Shown piece by piece: positions 1 through 8,343 of a DNA stretch of 64,000 nucleotides. The position numbers and the translations under genes were made by a program. The notes below the pieces were generated by a model, which saw only the letters and a program-made list of their open reading frames with translations, had not been told where the DNA came from and searched no databases. Location of the stretch: contig NZ_JABFDH010000003.1 in NCBI RefSeq assembly GCF_013403975.1, forward strand, positions 124,001 through 188,000, in the 5' to 3' direction. The stretch comes from Winogradskyella ursingii (GTDB taxonomy: Bacteria > Bacteroidota > Bacteroidia > Flavobacteriales > Flavobacteriaceae). Positions within the stretch are counted from its first letter, which is position 1. Each line of letters opens with the position of its first letter.

Positions 1-1266
1 AAAACTACCATGTCTGCTAATTGGATTGGGAAGGTTATGTTTTTTACCTAATATTTTAAGAGCACCAGCCTCTCCATAATTTTCTGCCCATAAAACACAA
101 TTGTTTTTTTCTTCTGGACTCAACGATTGATAAACACTATCAACCAAATTTACTTGTTCCTCCCACCCGAACATATCTGCATAATCACCAGTTAACTCAA
201 TTCTTCCATTTCTCTCTTCTAGTTGAGAATATGCAACATATTTTTCGATTGGTAGAAGTGGAGTAAGTTTTGGAATGAAATAAATTGAAGGAACCAGGGT
301 AACTATTGCTATGACATATACCCAAACTGGCTTTTTAGAAAGTAAAGATTCAATTTTAACTGCTCCACTTGCAAAAAGAACAGGGTAAATGGCAAAGACA
401 TAATAGGCTTTAGAATTAAGTAGCCACATAGTACAAAAAATCACTATGGAGGCTATCCCAATTATTCTGTATTTTTTTAAATTTTTATCTATAATTAAAG
501 CGACTAAACCGATAAGACTTATAATTAGTGTAAACGGAAAATTTAATTGCTCTAAGGCAAATTCCATCGGGTTTATAGCATCGAGTTGACTGTCATTTAA
601 AGCATGTAAATGCCTTACAAGTGGGAAATCATTTTGCGCTTGCCAAATAATATTGGGCAAGAAAATCAGTACTGATAATGATGCAGAAAGGTAAAGCCAT
701 TTGTTTTTGAATAGATTTCCTTTTTGATAGAAAAATAAACCAATAAATAGTCCAAAAACCCAAATTAATATGGTGTATTTGTTCATTAATCCTAAACCTA
801 AAGTTATGCCCAATAGAATTAGAAATTTATTGTTTTTTGAGTTTATGAATTTTATAATGAAGTAAAAACCAAGTGTCCAGAATAATTGGTCAAATGCAAC
901 AGGCTGAAATAATGTATGGTTTCTATAAAACGGTAAGAAAGCCATGATACAAATACCAGAAAGCATTATAGCTTTTGATTTTCCGCCAAGTTCTTTAGCA
1001 ATTAAGCAGCAAAAAATTAGGATGCCAATACCAGCAAGCGTTGGGAAAAACCTTACTCCCAAAAGAGAATAATCGAAAATCCAATAAGACATTTTTCCAA
1101 CTAGACCTATAAAAGGCGGGAATTCCATAAATCCCCAATCTAGATGCTCACTAACTGATAGATGTAATAACTCATCACGATGGAATCCGTAATTCCTATT
1201 TCCTAACCATTGAATTATGAGTTTGACAATAGAAAGTGTCAAAATTATTGGTAAATATTTCTTCAT
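1..1266 (-). CDS. Glycosyltransferase family 39 (ArnT/PMT-like) membrane protein, partial
   Basis: The reading frame opens with ATG at 1266 and stays open to the window edge, so at least the C-terminus is missing; 422 codons are visible. The N-terminus has a membrane helix and then NYGFHRDELLHL, with the acidic DE pair expected in the first periplasmic loop of the GT-C fold (PMT/ArnT family, lipid-linked sugar donor), then at least eight hydrophobic segments. A hydrophilic region follows after about residue 340, as expected for the periplasmic C-terminal part. The family moves a sugar from a polyprenyl-phosphate carrier to lipid A, protein or another acceptor at the outer face of the inner membrane; the acceptor cannot be told from sequence. 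It stands alone, with no envelope gene beside it in the window. Confidence 0.8.
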   Translation of the reverse strand, partial: MKKYLPIILTLSIVKLIIQWLGNRNYGFHRDELLHLSVSEHLDWGFMEFPPFIGLVGKMSYWIFDYSLLGVRFFPTLAGIGILIFCCLIAKELGGKSKAIMLSGICIMAFLPFYRNHTLFQPVAFDQLFWTLGFYFIIKFINSKNNKFLILLGITLGLGLMNKYTILIWVFGLFIGLFFYQKGNLFKNKWLYLSASLSVLIFLPNIIWQAQNDFPLVRHLHALNDSQLDAINPMEFALEQLNFPFTLIISLIGLVALIIDKNLKKYRIIGIASIVIFCTMWLLNSKAYYVFAIYPVLFASGAVKIESLLSKKPVWVYVIAIVTLVPSIYFIPKLTPLLPIEKYVAYSQLEERNGRIELTGDYADMFGWEEQVNLVDSVYQSLSPEEKNNCVLWAENYGEAGALKILGKKHNLPNPISRHGSF

Positions 1267-1396
1267 TGGTTTTATGGCTTGCAGGCTACAATTGTGACTA
1301 AATTATTAAATCTGAAAACATACACTTATCATTGGATTTAATTACAAATGCTCTATTGCAATTATATATTCTTGTGCACTGGCTTTCTTCAATTAT

Positions 1397-1978
1397 CTAT
1401 TTTTTTAAATAGACATTTGTTTTTTCGGGTTGTTTGATAGAATTATATTCAAAATCATTTATCCAATCAATTTCTACAATCGAAAATCCATCAAAACATT
1501 CTATTGGGATTAAATCAAATGCTTTTAGTGTTATTAAAAAACGTTCCATACCTCCGAATGGAAAATTGCCAGTAGAAAATTCAACTATTCCAACAGCATC
1601 ATTTATGATTTCAAGATTATTAATTTCTACCTCGAAACCGTATTCCAGATAATTCCATATTGACAAAATACCCTTATTACCAAGAGGCCCTAATTTATCA
1701 TTATCGTTATTTAGGTATTTTTTTATAAATGTATTTGCATAATCTGGAATAAATGAATTATACCTATTAATTTCTTTCCTTTCAGGATCGTCAAATTCAT
1801 CGAGTGTTTTTAAAGCTTCATTTACACCTTCTTCATCCAGATTTTCCCAGTCAAAAGTTGGTTCCTCTTCTTCTTCAAATTTAAATTCAGGTTGTCTAAT
1901 GTCAACCATATATGTAAAAAGTTTTTGAAAGTCTTTATACTTTGACGAATCCTGTATTTTAAATTTTATGAATAACAT
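1397..1978 (-). CDS. Hypothetical acidic protein, 193 aa
   Basis: An uninterrupted 193-codon frame with an ATG start at 1978. I do not recognise the family. It has no signal peptide or membrane helix, so it is probably cytosolic. A run of acidic residues (FEEEEEPTFDWENLDEEG) lies near residues 33-50, followed by a mixed alpha/beta region with GNFPFGGMERFLITLKAF in the C-terminal half. Such stand-alone small proteins are common in variable parts of Bacteroidota genomes. It lies between the glycosyltransferase gene and a spacer containing a long imperfect palindrome, which suggests accessory DNA. It could be an immunity or DUF protein, but nothing visible proves this. Confidence 0.6.
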   Translation of the reverse strand: MLFIKFKIQDSSKYKDFQKLFTYMVDIRQPEFKFEEEEEPTFDWENLDEEGVNEALKTLDEFDDPERKEINRYNSFIPDYANTFIKKYLNNDNDKLGPLGNKGILSIWNYLEYGFEVEINNLEIINDAVGIVEFSTGNFPFGGMERFLITLKAFDLIPIECFDGFSIVEIDWINDFEYNSIKQPEKTNVYLKK

Positions 1979-2186
1979 TTATTTATGAGGTTGTTACGGT
2001 TACGACCTCCTAAATACAATTTGGCCTAGTGAACGAAGATATAAAAAAGTGGAAGATGATAAGCAAGCGAGATATATGGTCATTAGTCGTATCGCTTAGC
2101 GAATTTTCTATTTTAAAAAAATTTGATGGATGAGTCACTTTGGTCAGCTTTTCGCTGAATGTGTTCCATCGGTTGGTATAAAAAGA

Positions 2187-2245
2187 GTTGCGGGTTCACG
2201 TGCGAGGATTTTCTGCAGGAAAATCAGACGTAGTAAACTTGCAAC
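2187..2245. repeat. 59-bp imperfect palindrome in spacer 1979-2301
   Basis: The outer arms GTTGC (2187-2191) and GCAAC (2241-2245) enclose two 15-nt segments that pair partly, and then a perfect inner stem GATTTTC (2207-2213) / GAAAATC (2219-2225) around the loop TGCAG. The shape (short outer arms, unpaired bulges, strong inner stem) recalls integron attC-type sites, but the core does not match the classical GTTRRRY/RYYYAAC boxes. The rest of the 323-bp spacer holds no gene that I can see. Confidence 0.5.
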
Positions 2246-2289
2246 GACCTTCACTTAAGCTTAAAACTAAGCAATTATTTTTATACTGT

Positions 2290-2299
2290 GTTGTGCTTC
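2290..2299. repeat. Left arm of 10-bp inverted repeat flanking the DUF6090 gene
   Basis: GTTGTGCTTC at 2290-2299 is the exact reverse complement of GAAGCACAAC at 3067-3076. The two arms lie just outside the stop and start of the gene at 2302-3045, so the pair brackets exactly one gene, as expected for a mobile single-gene cassette. Confidence 0.5.
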
Positions 2300-2301
2300 C
2301 T

Positions 2302-3045
2302 TTATTTATTTTGTTCACGATTGATGAGTTCAGTAATTTCTTCTATATCAGTTAGTAGCTTTTCTAAATTGTAGACAGTTTCTCTTTCCGTGAAATTTTT
2401 ATATAACATAGAAATTTCGATTGAGCCAATGATTTTAGGTAGATTATCCTTAATTCCAAGCTCTTCTTTTAAGAGAGGTTGATTTCTTATTCTATTTTGG
2501 AAGTCGGGTTGTGAACCTTTTATTCCTGCAATTTCCATTCTGTCAAAAAAGTATTTATTCCCGTCATTGTTAGTTTCAGTCGAGAATTCTTGATTTCGTT
2601 TAAAATCAGTTAGTTTTTTCCTTAATTCAGAAGGAATTAATTTGATTTCTCCTGTGTTTTCGAGTGAAGTAATCGTGCTATTTTGGAAACGGATTGTAGT
2701 TACAGAAAAATCCAGTTGATTTTGGTTATTCATAACATCATTCAAAGTCAAATTAGGGGTTTTATAACTTTTTAAATATTCTTTGTACAAAAGGATGTTC
2801 TCATCGTACTCCTTAATTAAAGATTCAATGTATTCTTTATCTGTTTTTAAATCTTCTAAAAGTTGTGTGTAATTGTTATCCCTGATTTCATTGGACTTTT
2901 TATTTTCATTCCAAGTATTGATTTGTAAGGCAATTAAAATTCCAATCACCACTAAAATTATCTCTCCAATCGCATATATAAGATACTTGCTGAACTTATT
3001 TTCAGAGAGTAGTTTTTGTCTAATTTTTTTAAAGAATTTTATCAT
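2302..3045 (-). CDS. DUF6090-type membrane-anchored protein, 247 aa
   Basis: The N-terminus MIKFFKKIRQKLLSENKF is followed by a single membrane helix around residues 22-42 (YLIYAIGEIILVVIGILIAL) and QINTWNE, the layout typical of the DUF6090 family, which is abundant in Flavobacteriia. The remaining 200 residues are hydrophilic and mostly helical, and probably face the periplasm. The biochemical role of the family is unknown. Upstream and downstream spacers carry the 10-bp inverted repeats at 2290 and 3067. The gene has no functional link with the exported peptidase that lies upstream on the same strand, and a hairpin at 3103-3127 separates the two. Confidence 0.75.
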   Translation of the reverse strand: MIKFFKKIRQKLLSENKFSKYLIYAIGEIILVVIGILIALQINTWNENKKSNEIRDNNYTQLLEDLKTDKEYIESLIKEYDENILLYKEYLKSYKTPNLTLNDVMNNQNQLDFSVTTIRFQNSTITSLENTGEIKLIPSELRKKLTDFKRNQEFSTETNNDGNKYFFDRMEIAGIKGSQPDFQNRIRNQPLLKEELGIKDNLPKIIGSIEISMLYKNFTERETVYNLEKLLTDIEEITELINREQNK

Positions 3046-3066
3046 TGGTTAGCGGTTTCTGGTAGT

Positions 3067-3076
3067 GAAGCACAAC
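3067..3076. repeat. Right arm of 10-bp inverted repeat flanking the DUF6090 gene
   Basis: GAAGCACAAC, exact inverted partner of 2290-2299, 22 bp outside the ATG of the DUF6090 gene. Confidence 0.5.
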
Positions 3077-3102
3077 TCGTAATATCAAAATAAATACAAC
3101 TA

Positions 3103-3127
3103 ATATCCCAAGATATCCTTGGGATAT
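3103..3127 (-). terminator. Perfect hairpin, probable terminator of the M3 peptidase gene
   Basis: ATATCCCAAG and CTTGGGATAT form a perfect 10-bp stem with a 5-nt loop, 16 bp past the stop codon of the upstream minus-strand peptidase gene. On the minus strand the 3' flank is T-rich but lacks a clean T-tract, so termination is likely but not certain. Confidence 0.5.
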
Positions 3128-3142
3128 AGTGTATATTATAAA

Positions 3143-5287
3143 TTATTGTTTTGGGACCGGAAATCCACGATCACGCATTAGTGCTTCGATATTTGCATCG
3201 CGACCTCTAAACTTTCTGTAGGCTTCAGCTGGGTCCATGGCGTTTCGTGGTGCAAATAGGTATTTTACCAATTTCTCTGCAACATCTTTATCATAAAAAC
3301 CACCTGGTGCTTCTCTAAAGGCTTCCGAAGCGTCACTGGTAAGTACATCTGCCCACATATAACCATAGTAAGCGGTGGCATAACCTTCACCAGAAAAAAC
3401 ATGTCCAAAATGTGGCGTTCTATGACGCATTGGTAGCTCGTCTGGCATGTTAAGCTCTTTTAAGGTTTCACGCTCAAACTTGTCGATATCGATATCAGTT
3501 GGGTCGGCTAAATGCAATTTCATATCCATTAGAGCTGAGGCCAAATATTCCGTAGTACCAAAGCCTTGGTTAAAGGTAGATGCCTTTTTAATCTTCTCAA
3601 CGAGCTTTTGCGGAATAGGCTCACCTGTTTTATAATGCACCAAAAACTGATTGATAACTTCATCTGTAGACAACCAACGTTCTAATAATTGTGACTGAAA
3701 CTCAGTATAATCACGAACACCACCATTTAAAGTTGGATACTTAACATCGGCAGAGAAGAAGTGCAGCGCATGCCCAAATTCATGAAAAAATGTTGTGGCA
3801 TCGGCCCAAGACACCAAAACGGCTTCACCTGGTGCTGGTTTTACAAAATTGGAATTATTACTAGCTAAAACATTGGTTTCTCCTTCAAAAGAAGTGGCAC
3901 TTCTATAGGTGGTTGCCCAAGCTCCAGAACGTTTGCCTTCTCTGGCAAAAGGGTCTAAATACCAAAGACCTATATGATCTCCAGAACTTTTATCAGTAAC
4001 TTCCCAAATTTTGACATCTTCATGAAAAACAGGTACACTGCCTTCTTCAACAGGTGTGAACTCGTAATTAAACACTTCGCCAGCTGTAAAGAATAAAGCA
4101 TCGGTTAGCTTATCTAACTGCAAATATTGCTTTACTTCTTCGCTGTCTAGATCGTATTTCTTTTGTCTTACTTTTTCTGCATAGTAGCGGTAATCCCAAG
4201 GTTCTATTGTTATATTTTCCCCATTGGCATCTGCTATGGCTTGCATATCGGCAACTTCTTCCTCTACGCGAGCAATGGCTGCTGGCCAAACAGCCATCAT
4301 TAAATCCATGGCGTTTTCTGGAGTTTTTGCCATACGGTCTTGTAATCTCCATTCGGCATAATTGTCGTAACCCATCAAACCAACACGCTCTTTTCTGAGT
4401 TTTAATATGTCTGCAATCAGTTGATTATTATCATGTTCGTCTGCATTATCACCTCTGGAATAGTAGTTTTCCCAAACTTGTTTACGAAGTTCGCGCTCTG
4501 TGGAATAGGTTAAAAACGGATCCATGGAAGATCGTGTATTGGTAATAGCGTATTTTCCTTCTTCACCTTTATCGGTGGCTATTTTTGCTGCAGATTTTAT
4601 AAATCCTTCCGACAGTCCACCCAATTGATCTTCGATTAAATAAGTGACATAATTTTCTTCGTCATGCAAAACATTGTTAGCAAATTTGGTGTATAATGAA
4701 GATAGTTCTTTGTTTATCTCTGCATAGCGCTCTTTCTTTTTGGCATCGAGGTTGGCACCGTTCATTTCAAAACTCTTATAAGTTAAATCTACGACTCGTT
4801 GTGCCTGAGGCTCTAATGGTTGCTCTTGCGAAGCCTCGTAAACTGCTTTGATACGCTGAAATAGTTTTTCATTTTGTGAAATCTTAGAACTAAATTCCGA
4901 AATTTTAGGAGCCATTTCGCTTTGCACATCTCTAAATTCTTGTGATGACACATTGCTGCCCATAATACCATAATATGTGAATACACGATTAAGTGGCTTC
5001 CCGGCACTCTCCATTGCTACAATAGTATTTTCAAAAGTTGGTGATTCAGGATTGTTGGCTATGGCTTCAATTTCTTCCAGATTGAGAGCCATGGCTTTTT
5101 CTAAAGCAGCTTTAACATCTGATACATTCATTTTGTCAAATGCAGGTAAACCTTCGTAGGGTCCTGACCATTCTTGGAGGAGTACATTATCGCTCATTAA
5201 ATCGTTGTCTTTTTTAGTGTCTTCTTTACAGCTTGCAAATAATATGATGCTACCAAAAATGGCAGCTCTTAAGGCATTGGAATTCAT
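3143..5287 (-). CDS. dcp: M3-family zinc metallopeptidase lipoprotein (peptidyl-dipeptidase Dcp type)
   Basis: The protein carries the M3 zinc motif HEFGH at about residues 502-506, inside TTFFHEFGHALH, and the long helical N-terminal half seen in Dcp/oligopeptidase A. M3 peptidases cut short peptides; Dcp removes C-terminal dipeptides. A signal peptide ending in the lipobox LFASC places it as a lipoprotein in the periplasm. I chose the ATG at 5287, not the longer frame from 5323, because the signal peptide then begins MNSNALRAAIFG and is of normal size. The mature length of about 690 residues fits Dcp. The next gene upstream on the same strand is a cyclophilin lipoprotein, 71 bp away; the two may be co-transcribed. 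Confidence 0.9.
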   Translation of the reverse strand: MNSNALRAAIFGSIILFASCKEDTKKDNDLMSDNVLLQEWSGPYEGLPAFDKMNVSDVKAALEKAMALNLEEIEAIANNPESPTFENTIVAMESAGKPLNRVFTYYGIMGSNVSSQEFRDVQSEMAPKISEFSSKISQNEKLFQRIKAVYEASQEQPLEPQAQRVVDLTYKSFEMNGANLDAKKKERYAEINKELSSLYTKFANNVLHDEENYVTYLIEDQLGGLSEGFIKSAAKIATDKGEEGKYAITNTRSSMDPFLTYSTERELRKQVWENYYSRGDNADEHDNNQLIADILKLRKERVGLMGYDNYAEWRLQDRMAKTPENAMDLMMAVWPAAIARVEEEVADMQAIADANGENITIEPWDYRYYAEKVRQKKYDLDSEEVKQYLQLDKLTDALFFTAGEVFNYEFTPVEEGSVPVFHEDVKIWEVTDKSSGDHIGLWYLDPFAREGKRSGAWATTYRSATSFEGETNVLASNNSNFVKPAPGEAVLVSWADATTFFHEFGHALHFFSADVKYPTLNGGVRDYTEFQSQLLERWLSTDEVINQFLVHYKTGEPIPQKLVEKIKKASTFNQGFGTTEYLASALMDMKLHLADPTDIDIDKFERETLKELNMPDELPMRHRTPHFGHVFSGEGYATAYYGYMWADVLTSDASEAFREAPGGFYDKDVAEKLVKYLFAPRNAMDPAEAYRKFRGRDANIEALMRDRGFPVPKQ

Positions 5288-5358
5288 TAGTATTGGATTT
5301 AATTTTAAAGTTAGTTTTAGCAAAACAAGATATGAATTTAGTATATTAAGATTCTTAA

Positions 5359-6072
5359 TTATTCTATAATTTCAACCTTTTTAATATAAACGTTATTCAA
5401 TGGCCATTCGCCATCATCAGTTTCTACAGCGGCGATTTTATCTACTGTGTCCATTCCGCTTATGACTTCACCAAAAACAGTATAATCGCCATCGAGATGG
5501 TAAGCCCCATCCTTTTTTTGAACGATAAAAAACTGATAGGGAGACGCTAGTTTGTAAGCGTTTTCAATTTCGCTACTTGGCATGGAAACTGCTCCACGTT
5601 TGTGGGTATAGCCACGCTTAGTATCTGGCGGAAGTAGATATCTACCGATTTTTTTTCGTCTTTGGTAAATATCCATGCCATCGCTACTACCACCTTGGAT
5701 AACAAAATTTGGCACCACTCGGTAGAATTGAGTATAATCGAAATAGTCACGTTTAGTGAGGTAGATAAAATTGGCTCTGTGAAATTTAGTCTTGTCGTAA
5801 AGCAAAATGTCAATATTTCCAAAATCTGTAAATATCCTTACTTTGTTTTCTTTGTGTTCTTTTTCGTATTCCAAAAAGAATTCCATGGCATTATCGTCGG
5901 TTAGGACTGGAAATTTGGATACTGGCTTCTTTTTGGTTTTTTTTGCTTTCTTTTTTGAAGTTACCACAGTTTCGGTTGAATCTTTTACAATCGCCTTTTT
6001 ATCTTTTGAAGTTTGTTTATCTTCACAGTTTATCAACATCAAACCTATACATATAGCTAATAGAAATCTCAT
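5359..6072 (-). CDS. Cyclophilin-type peptidyl-prolyl isomerase lipoprotein
   Basis: The 237-residue protein starts with a lipoprotein signal (MRFLLAICIGLMLINC, cysteine at 16), then a Lys/Thr/Ser-rich linker with KKKAKKTKKKP, then a cyclophilin domain from about residue 75. Recognisable family segments are FIYLTKRDYFDYTQFYRVVPNF, where F, R and VIQGG correspond to the active-site region, and DGDYTVFGEVISGMDTVDKIA near the C-terminus. The role is cis-trans isomerisation of proline bonds in proteins folding in the periplasm. Its ATG is only 2 bp from the ATG of the divergent Nudix gene, so its promoter must lie within that gene's coding sequence. Confidence 0.9.
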   Translation of the reverse strand: MRFLLAICIGLMLINCEDKQTSKDKKAIVKDSTETVVTSKKKAKKTKKKPVSKFPVLTDDNAMEFFLEYEKEHKENKVRIFTDFGNIDILLYDKTKFHRANFIYLTKRDYFDYTQFYRVVPNFVIQGGSSDGMDIYQRRKKIGRYLLPPDTKRGYTHKRGAVSMPSSEIENAYKLASPYQFFIVQKKDGAYHLDGDYTVFGEVISGMDTVDKIAAVETDDGEWPLNNVYIKKVEIIE

Positions 6073-6074
6073 AA

Positions 6075-6716
6075 ATGAACTTTAATACGTTTTTAGAATC
6101 TGTTGTAAAAATAAAGCATCTTAAACTTTTTGGCGAAGCCTCACACGCAAAAATGTCACCGCCCTATCGCTTGGAACTGGCTCAAAAAATGAAAGAAAAA
6201 TCAAAAGGGGCCAAAAAAGCTGCGGTTATGGCTTTGTTTTATCCCAATAAAAGGGGCAGAACAAGTTTGGTGCTTATCTTACGAAATACGTACAAAGGAG
6301 TACATTCTGCACAAGTAGGATTTCCTGGTGGTAAATATGAAGATGATGATGAAAATCTTATGGTTACTGCCATAAGGGAAACCGAAGAAGAGATAGGTAT
6401 TTCCAAACAATTGTACGATGTGCTCATTCCTATGACACCGTTGTACATTCCACCTAGTAACTTTTTAGTACATCCTTTTATCGGAGTTTCAGAGGAATAT
6501 TTAAAATTTAAAAAGCAAGATGCAGAAGTTAAGGCCATAATTGAGGTTGAGCTCTCTGATTTTTTAAATGAAACCAATAACATTACTACAAGAGTTAATA
6601 CCTCTATGAACGTTAAGGTCGATGTACCTGCGTTTCAATTAAACAATTTTATAGTATGGGGAGCTACGGCAATGATGCTAAGTGAGTTAAAAGACTTGTT
6701 GAATGAGGTTATGTAA
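6075..6716 (+). CDS. Nudix hydrolase, CoA pyrophosphatase-like
   Basis: A 213-residue protein with the Nudix box from GFPGGKYEDDDENLMVTAIR to ETEEEIGI (around residues 83-111), which matches GX5EX7REUXEEXGU with one variation in spacing ahead of REXXEE. The following FLVHPFIGV region is like that of the CoA/acyl-CoA diphosphatase (NudL/YeaB) group, which hydrolyses CoA to phosphopantetheine and 3',5'-ADP. The first ATG was kept because the N-terminal helical region up to AHAKM is part of the usual bacteroidete protein. The start is 2 bp from that of the divergent cyclophilin gene. The substrate is inferred from overall similarity only. Confidence 0.8.
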   Translation: MNFNTFLESVVKIKHLKLFGEASHAKMSPPYRLELAQKMKEKSKGAKKAAVMALFYPNKRGRTSLVLILRNTYKGVHSAQVGFPGGKYEDDDENLMVTAIRETEEEIGISKQLYDVLIPMTPLYIPPSNFLVHPFIGVSEEYLKFKKQDAEVKAIIEVELSDFLNETNNITTRVNTSMNVKVDVPAFQLNNFIVWGATAMMLSELKDLLNEVM

Positions 6717-6731
6717 CCTTGTCTTATTTAT

Positions 6732-6739
6732 TACCTTTG
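6732..6739 (+). promoter_or_regulatory. -7 promoter element TACCTTTG ahead of acyltransferase gene
   Basis: TACCTTTG fits the Bacteroidota -7 consensus TAnnTTTG exactly and lies 27 bp before the ATG at 6766. No good -33 TTTG was found at the right distance. Confidence 0.5.
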
Positions 6740-6765
6740 TGGTTAAGCAAAATTGAAATTTTACT

Positions 6766-7566
6766 ATGGGATTATTCAAAAAAAATCCTTTTGGACATAT
6801 ACTTTTTATCAAAAAATGGCTCATTAGAATTTTGGGTCTTTTAACGCACAGACGTTTTAGAGGGTTTAATAATCTTCAGATTGATGGTTCTCAAATTATT
6901 AAAAATTTACCTGATACTAATGTCCTGTTTATCTCTAACCACCAAACATATTTTGCAGATGTTATTGCCATGTTCCATGTTTTTAATGCAAGTTTAAGTA
7001 ACCGTGAAGATTCTATTAAAAACGTTGGGTATTTATGGAATCCTAAATTGAACATTTATTACGTCGCCGCAAAAGAAACCATGAAAGCGGGATTGTTGCC
7101 TAAAATTTTAGCTTATGTTGGTTCAATCAGTATAGAAAGAACTTGGAGGGCTCAAGGCAAGGACATTAATCGTCAGGTGAAGATGAGTGATATCTCTAGC
7201 ATAGGAAAAGCTTTAGATGATGGTTGGGTGATCACTTTCCCACAAGGAACAACTACACCTTTTAAACCTATTAGAAAAGGTACTGCGCATATCATAAAAA
7301 AATACAAACCTGTGGTAGTTCCAATAGTTATTGATGGTTTCAGACGATCGTTTGATAAAAAAGGATTACGTATTAAAAAGAAGAACATCTATCAGTCCTT
7401 TGAGATTAAAGAACCTTTGGCAATTGATTACGACAATGAATCAATCGCAGATATCGTTGAAAAAATTGAATTTGCCATCGAACAACATCCGTCTTTCTTG
7501 AAAGTGATTCCTCAAGAAGAACTCGAAGAAAAAGAGCGCTTAAATAAAGAATTGAGAGATTGGTAA
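6766..7566 (+). CDS. PlsC-like 1-acylglycerol-3-phosphate acyltransferase
   Basis: A 266-residue lysophospholipid-acyltransferase fold protein. It has SNHQTYFADV near residue 64, equivalent to acyltransferase motif I, and FPQGTTTPFKPIRKGTAHI near residue 160, equivalent to motif III (FPEGTR). A third segment, PVVVPIVIDGF, corresponds to motif IV. Such enzymes add the second acyl chain in phospholipid synthesis, or acylate other lipids, at the inner membrane. Two points are unusual: motif I reads H-x5-D rather than H-x4-D, and motif III has Gln in place of the usual Glu. This suggests a divergent subfamily, so the exact acceptor is uncertain. Confidence 0.8.
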   Translation: MGLFKKNPFGHILFIKKWLIRILGLLTHRRFRGFNNLQIDGSQIIKNLPDTNVLFISNHQTYFADVIAMFHVFNASLSNREDSIKNVGYLWNPKLNIYYVAAKETMKAGLLPKILAYVGSISIERTWRAQGKDINRQVKMSDISSIGKALDDGWVITFPQGTTTPFKPIRKGTAHIIKKYKPVVVPIVIDGFRRSFDKKGLRIKKKNIYQSFEIKEPLAIDYDNESIADIVEKIEFAIEQHPSFLKVIPQEELEEKERLNKELRDW

Positions 7567-7706
7567 AGCCTATTGATTGGGTTTTGTTCTTAATTCAACA
7601 TTGATAACATTCCACAAAGCGGAGAAGATTTTTCCTTTCCAAGTTTCAAATCAAATAAGGTATTTATAGCTTTACCGCTATTTTGGCACTATGGTTAAAA
7701 AATTCT

Positions 7707-8339
7707 CTATACTTCGAGCCTTTTTAATTCCTTGTAATTTCTATTTAATCGTTTTAGCAGAACACCATATATAAGTCTGTAGAACAACAATAATAGCACG
7801 AAAAACACTACCATCATAACCACAATAATTCCCGCCATAACTACCATTTGTTTAGGATTAAAAGCAGCTACTTGGTCATGAAATTCAATATTTTCGTTAA
7901 ATTCAAAATACAAAGAGAGTGGTATTGAAACAAAGACCATAGCAAGATTATAAATGACGTAGTATTTGATGACCTTCCTTGTTTTTAATATACTTTCCAT
8001 CAACTTCTTTGTATTATCCGTAGTAGAAATGGATCTGTAAGATTTAAAAAGCAAATAAATAAAAGCAAATATCACAACAAACCCTATTACGGTTAAGGTA
8101 ATAAATAATGGATTTTCATAGCTTTTTTCCATCCGATCTCTCATATCGTCCGATAGGAAGTAGGGCAGTGCACTAATAATAATCCAAAGGAAAAGTTCTG
8201 CAATGCTGATGTAAAAAAGCGTTTTTACAATGGAAGAGGACTTTTTATGCAACATCGGAGCAATTTCCGAATCTGTATACTCTCTATAGCTTGATTTATC
8301 GCTATTCCAGTCTTTTTTTAATATATCTAATTCATCCAT
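7707..8339 (-). CDS. Membrane protein paired with ECF sigma factor (anti-sigma-like)
   Basis: A 210-residue protein with a short acidic/hydrophilic N-terminus (MDELDILKKDWNSDKSSYREYTDSEIAPML) and four membrane helices, at about 43-62, 80-101, 123-143 and 168-192. It starts 4 bp after the stop of the sigma factor gene upstream, so the two are translated as a unit. The arrangement (sigma gene, then a membrane protein with a cytosolic N-terminal segment) is typical of sigma/anti-sigma pairs, although the zinc-type anti-sigma motif is not present. A second pair with the same layout lies at 14965-16082, and both membrane proteins begin with the pattern MDxxDIxxxW. The anti-sigma role is an inference. 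Confidence 0.7.
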   Translation of the reverse strand: MDELDILKKDWNSDKSSYREYTDSEIAPMLHKKSSSIVKTLFYISIAELFLWIIISALPYFLSDDMRDRMEKSYENPLFITLTVIGFVVIFAFIYLLFKSYRSISTTDNTKKLMESILKTRKVIKYYVIYNLAMVFVSIPLSLYFEFNENIEFHDQVAAFNPKQMVVMAGIIVVMMVVFFVLLLLFYRLIYGVLLKRLNRNYKELKRLEV

Positions 8340-8343
8340 AATC

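Noticed and set aside
3143..5287. Several 60-80-codon frames inside the M3 peptidase, and similar ones in other genes
   Set aside because: They lie in other frames of well-supported coding regions and show no recognisable domain; they are shadows of the real genes.
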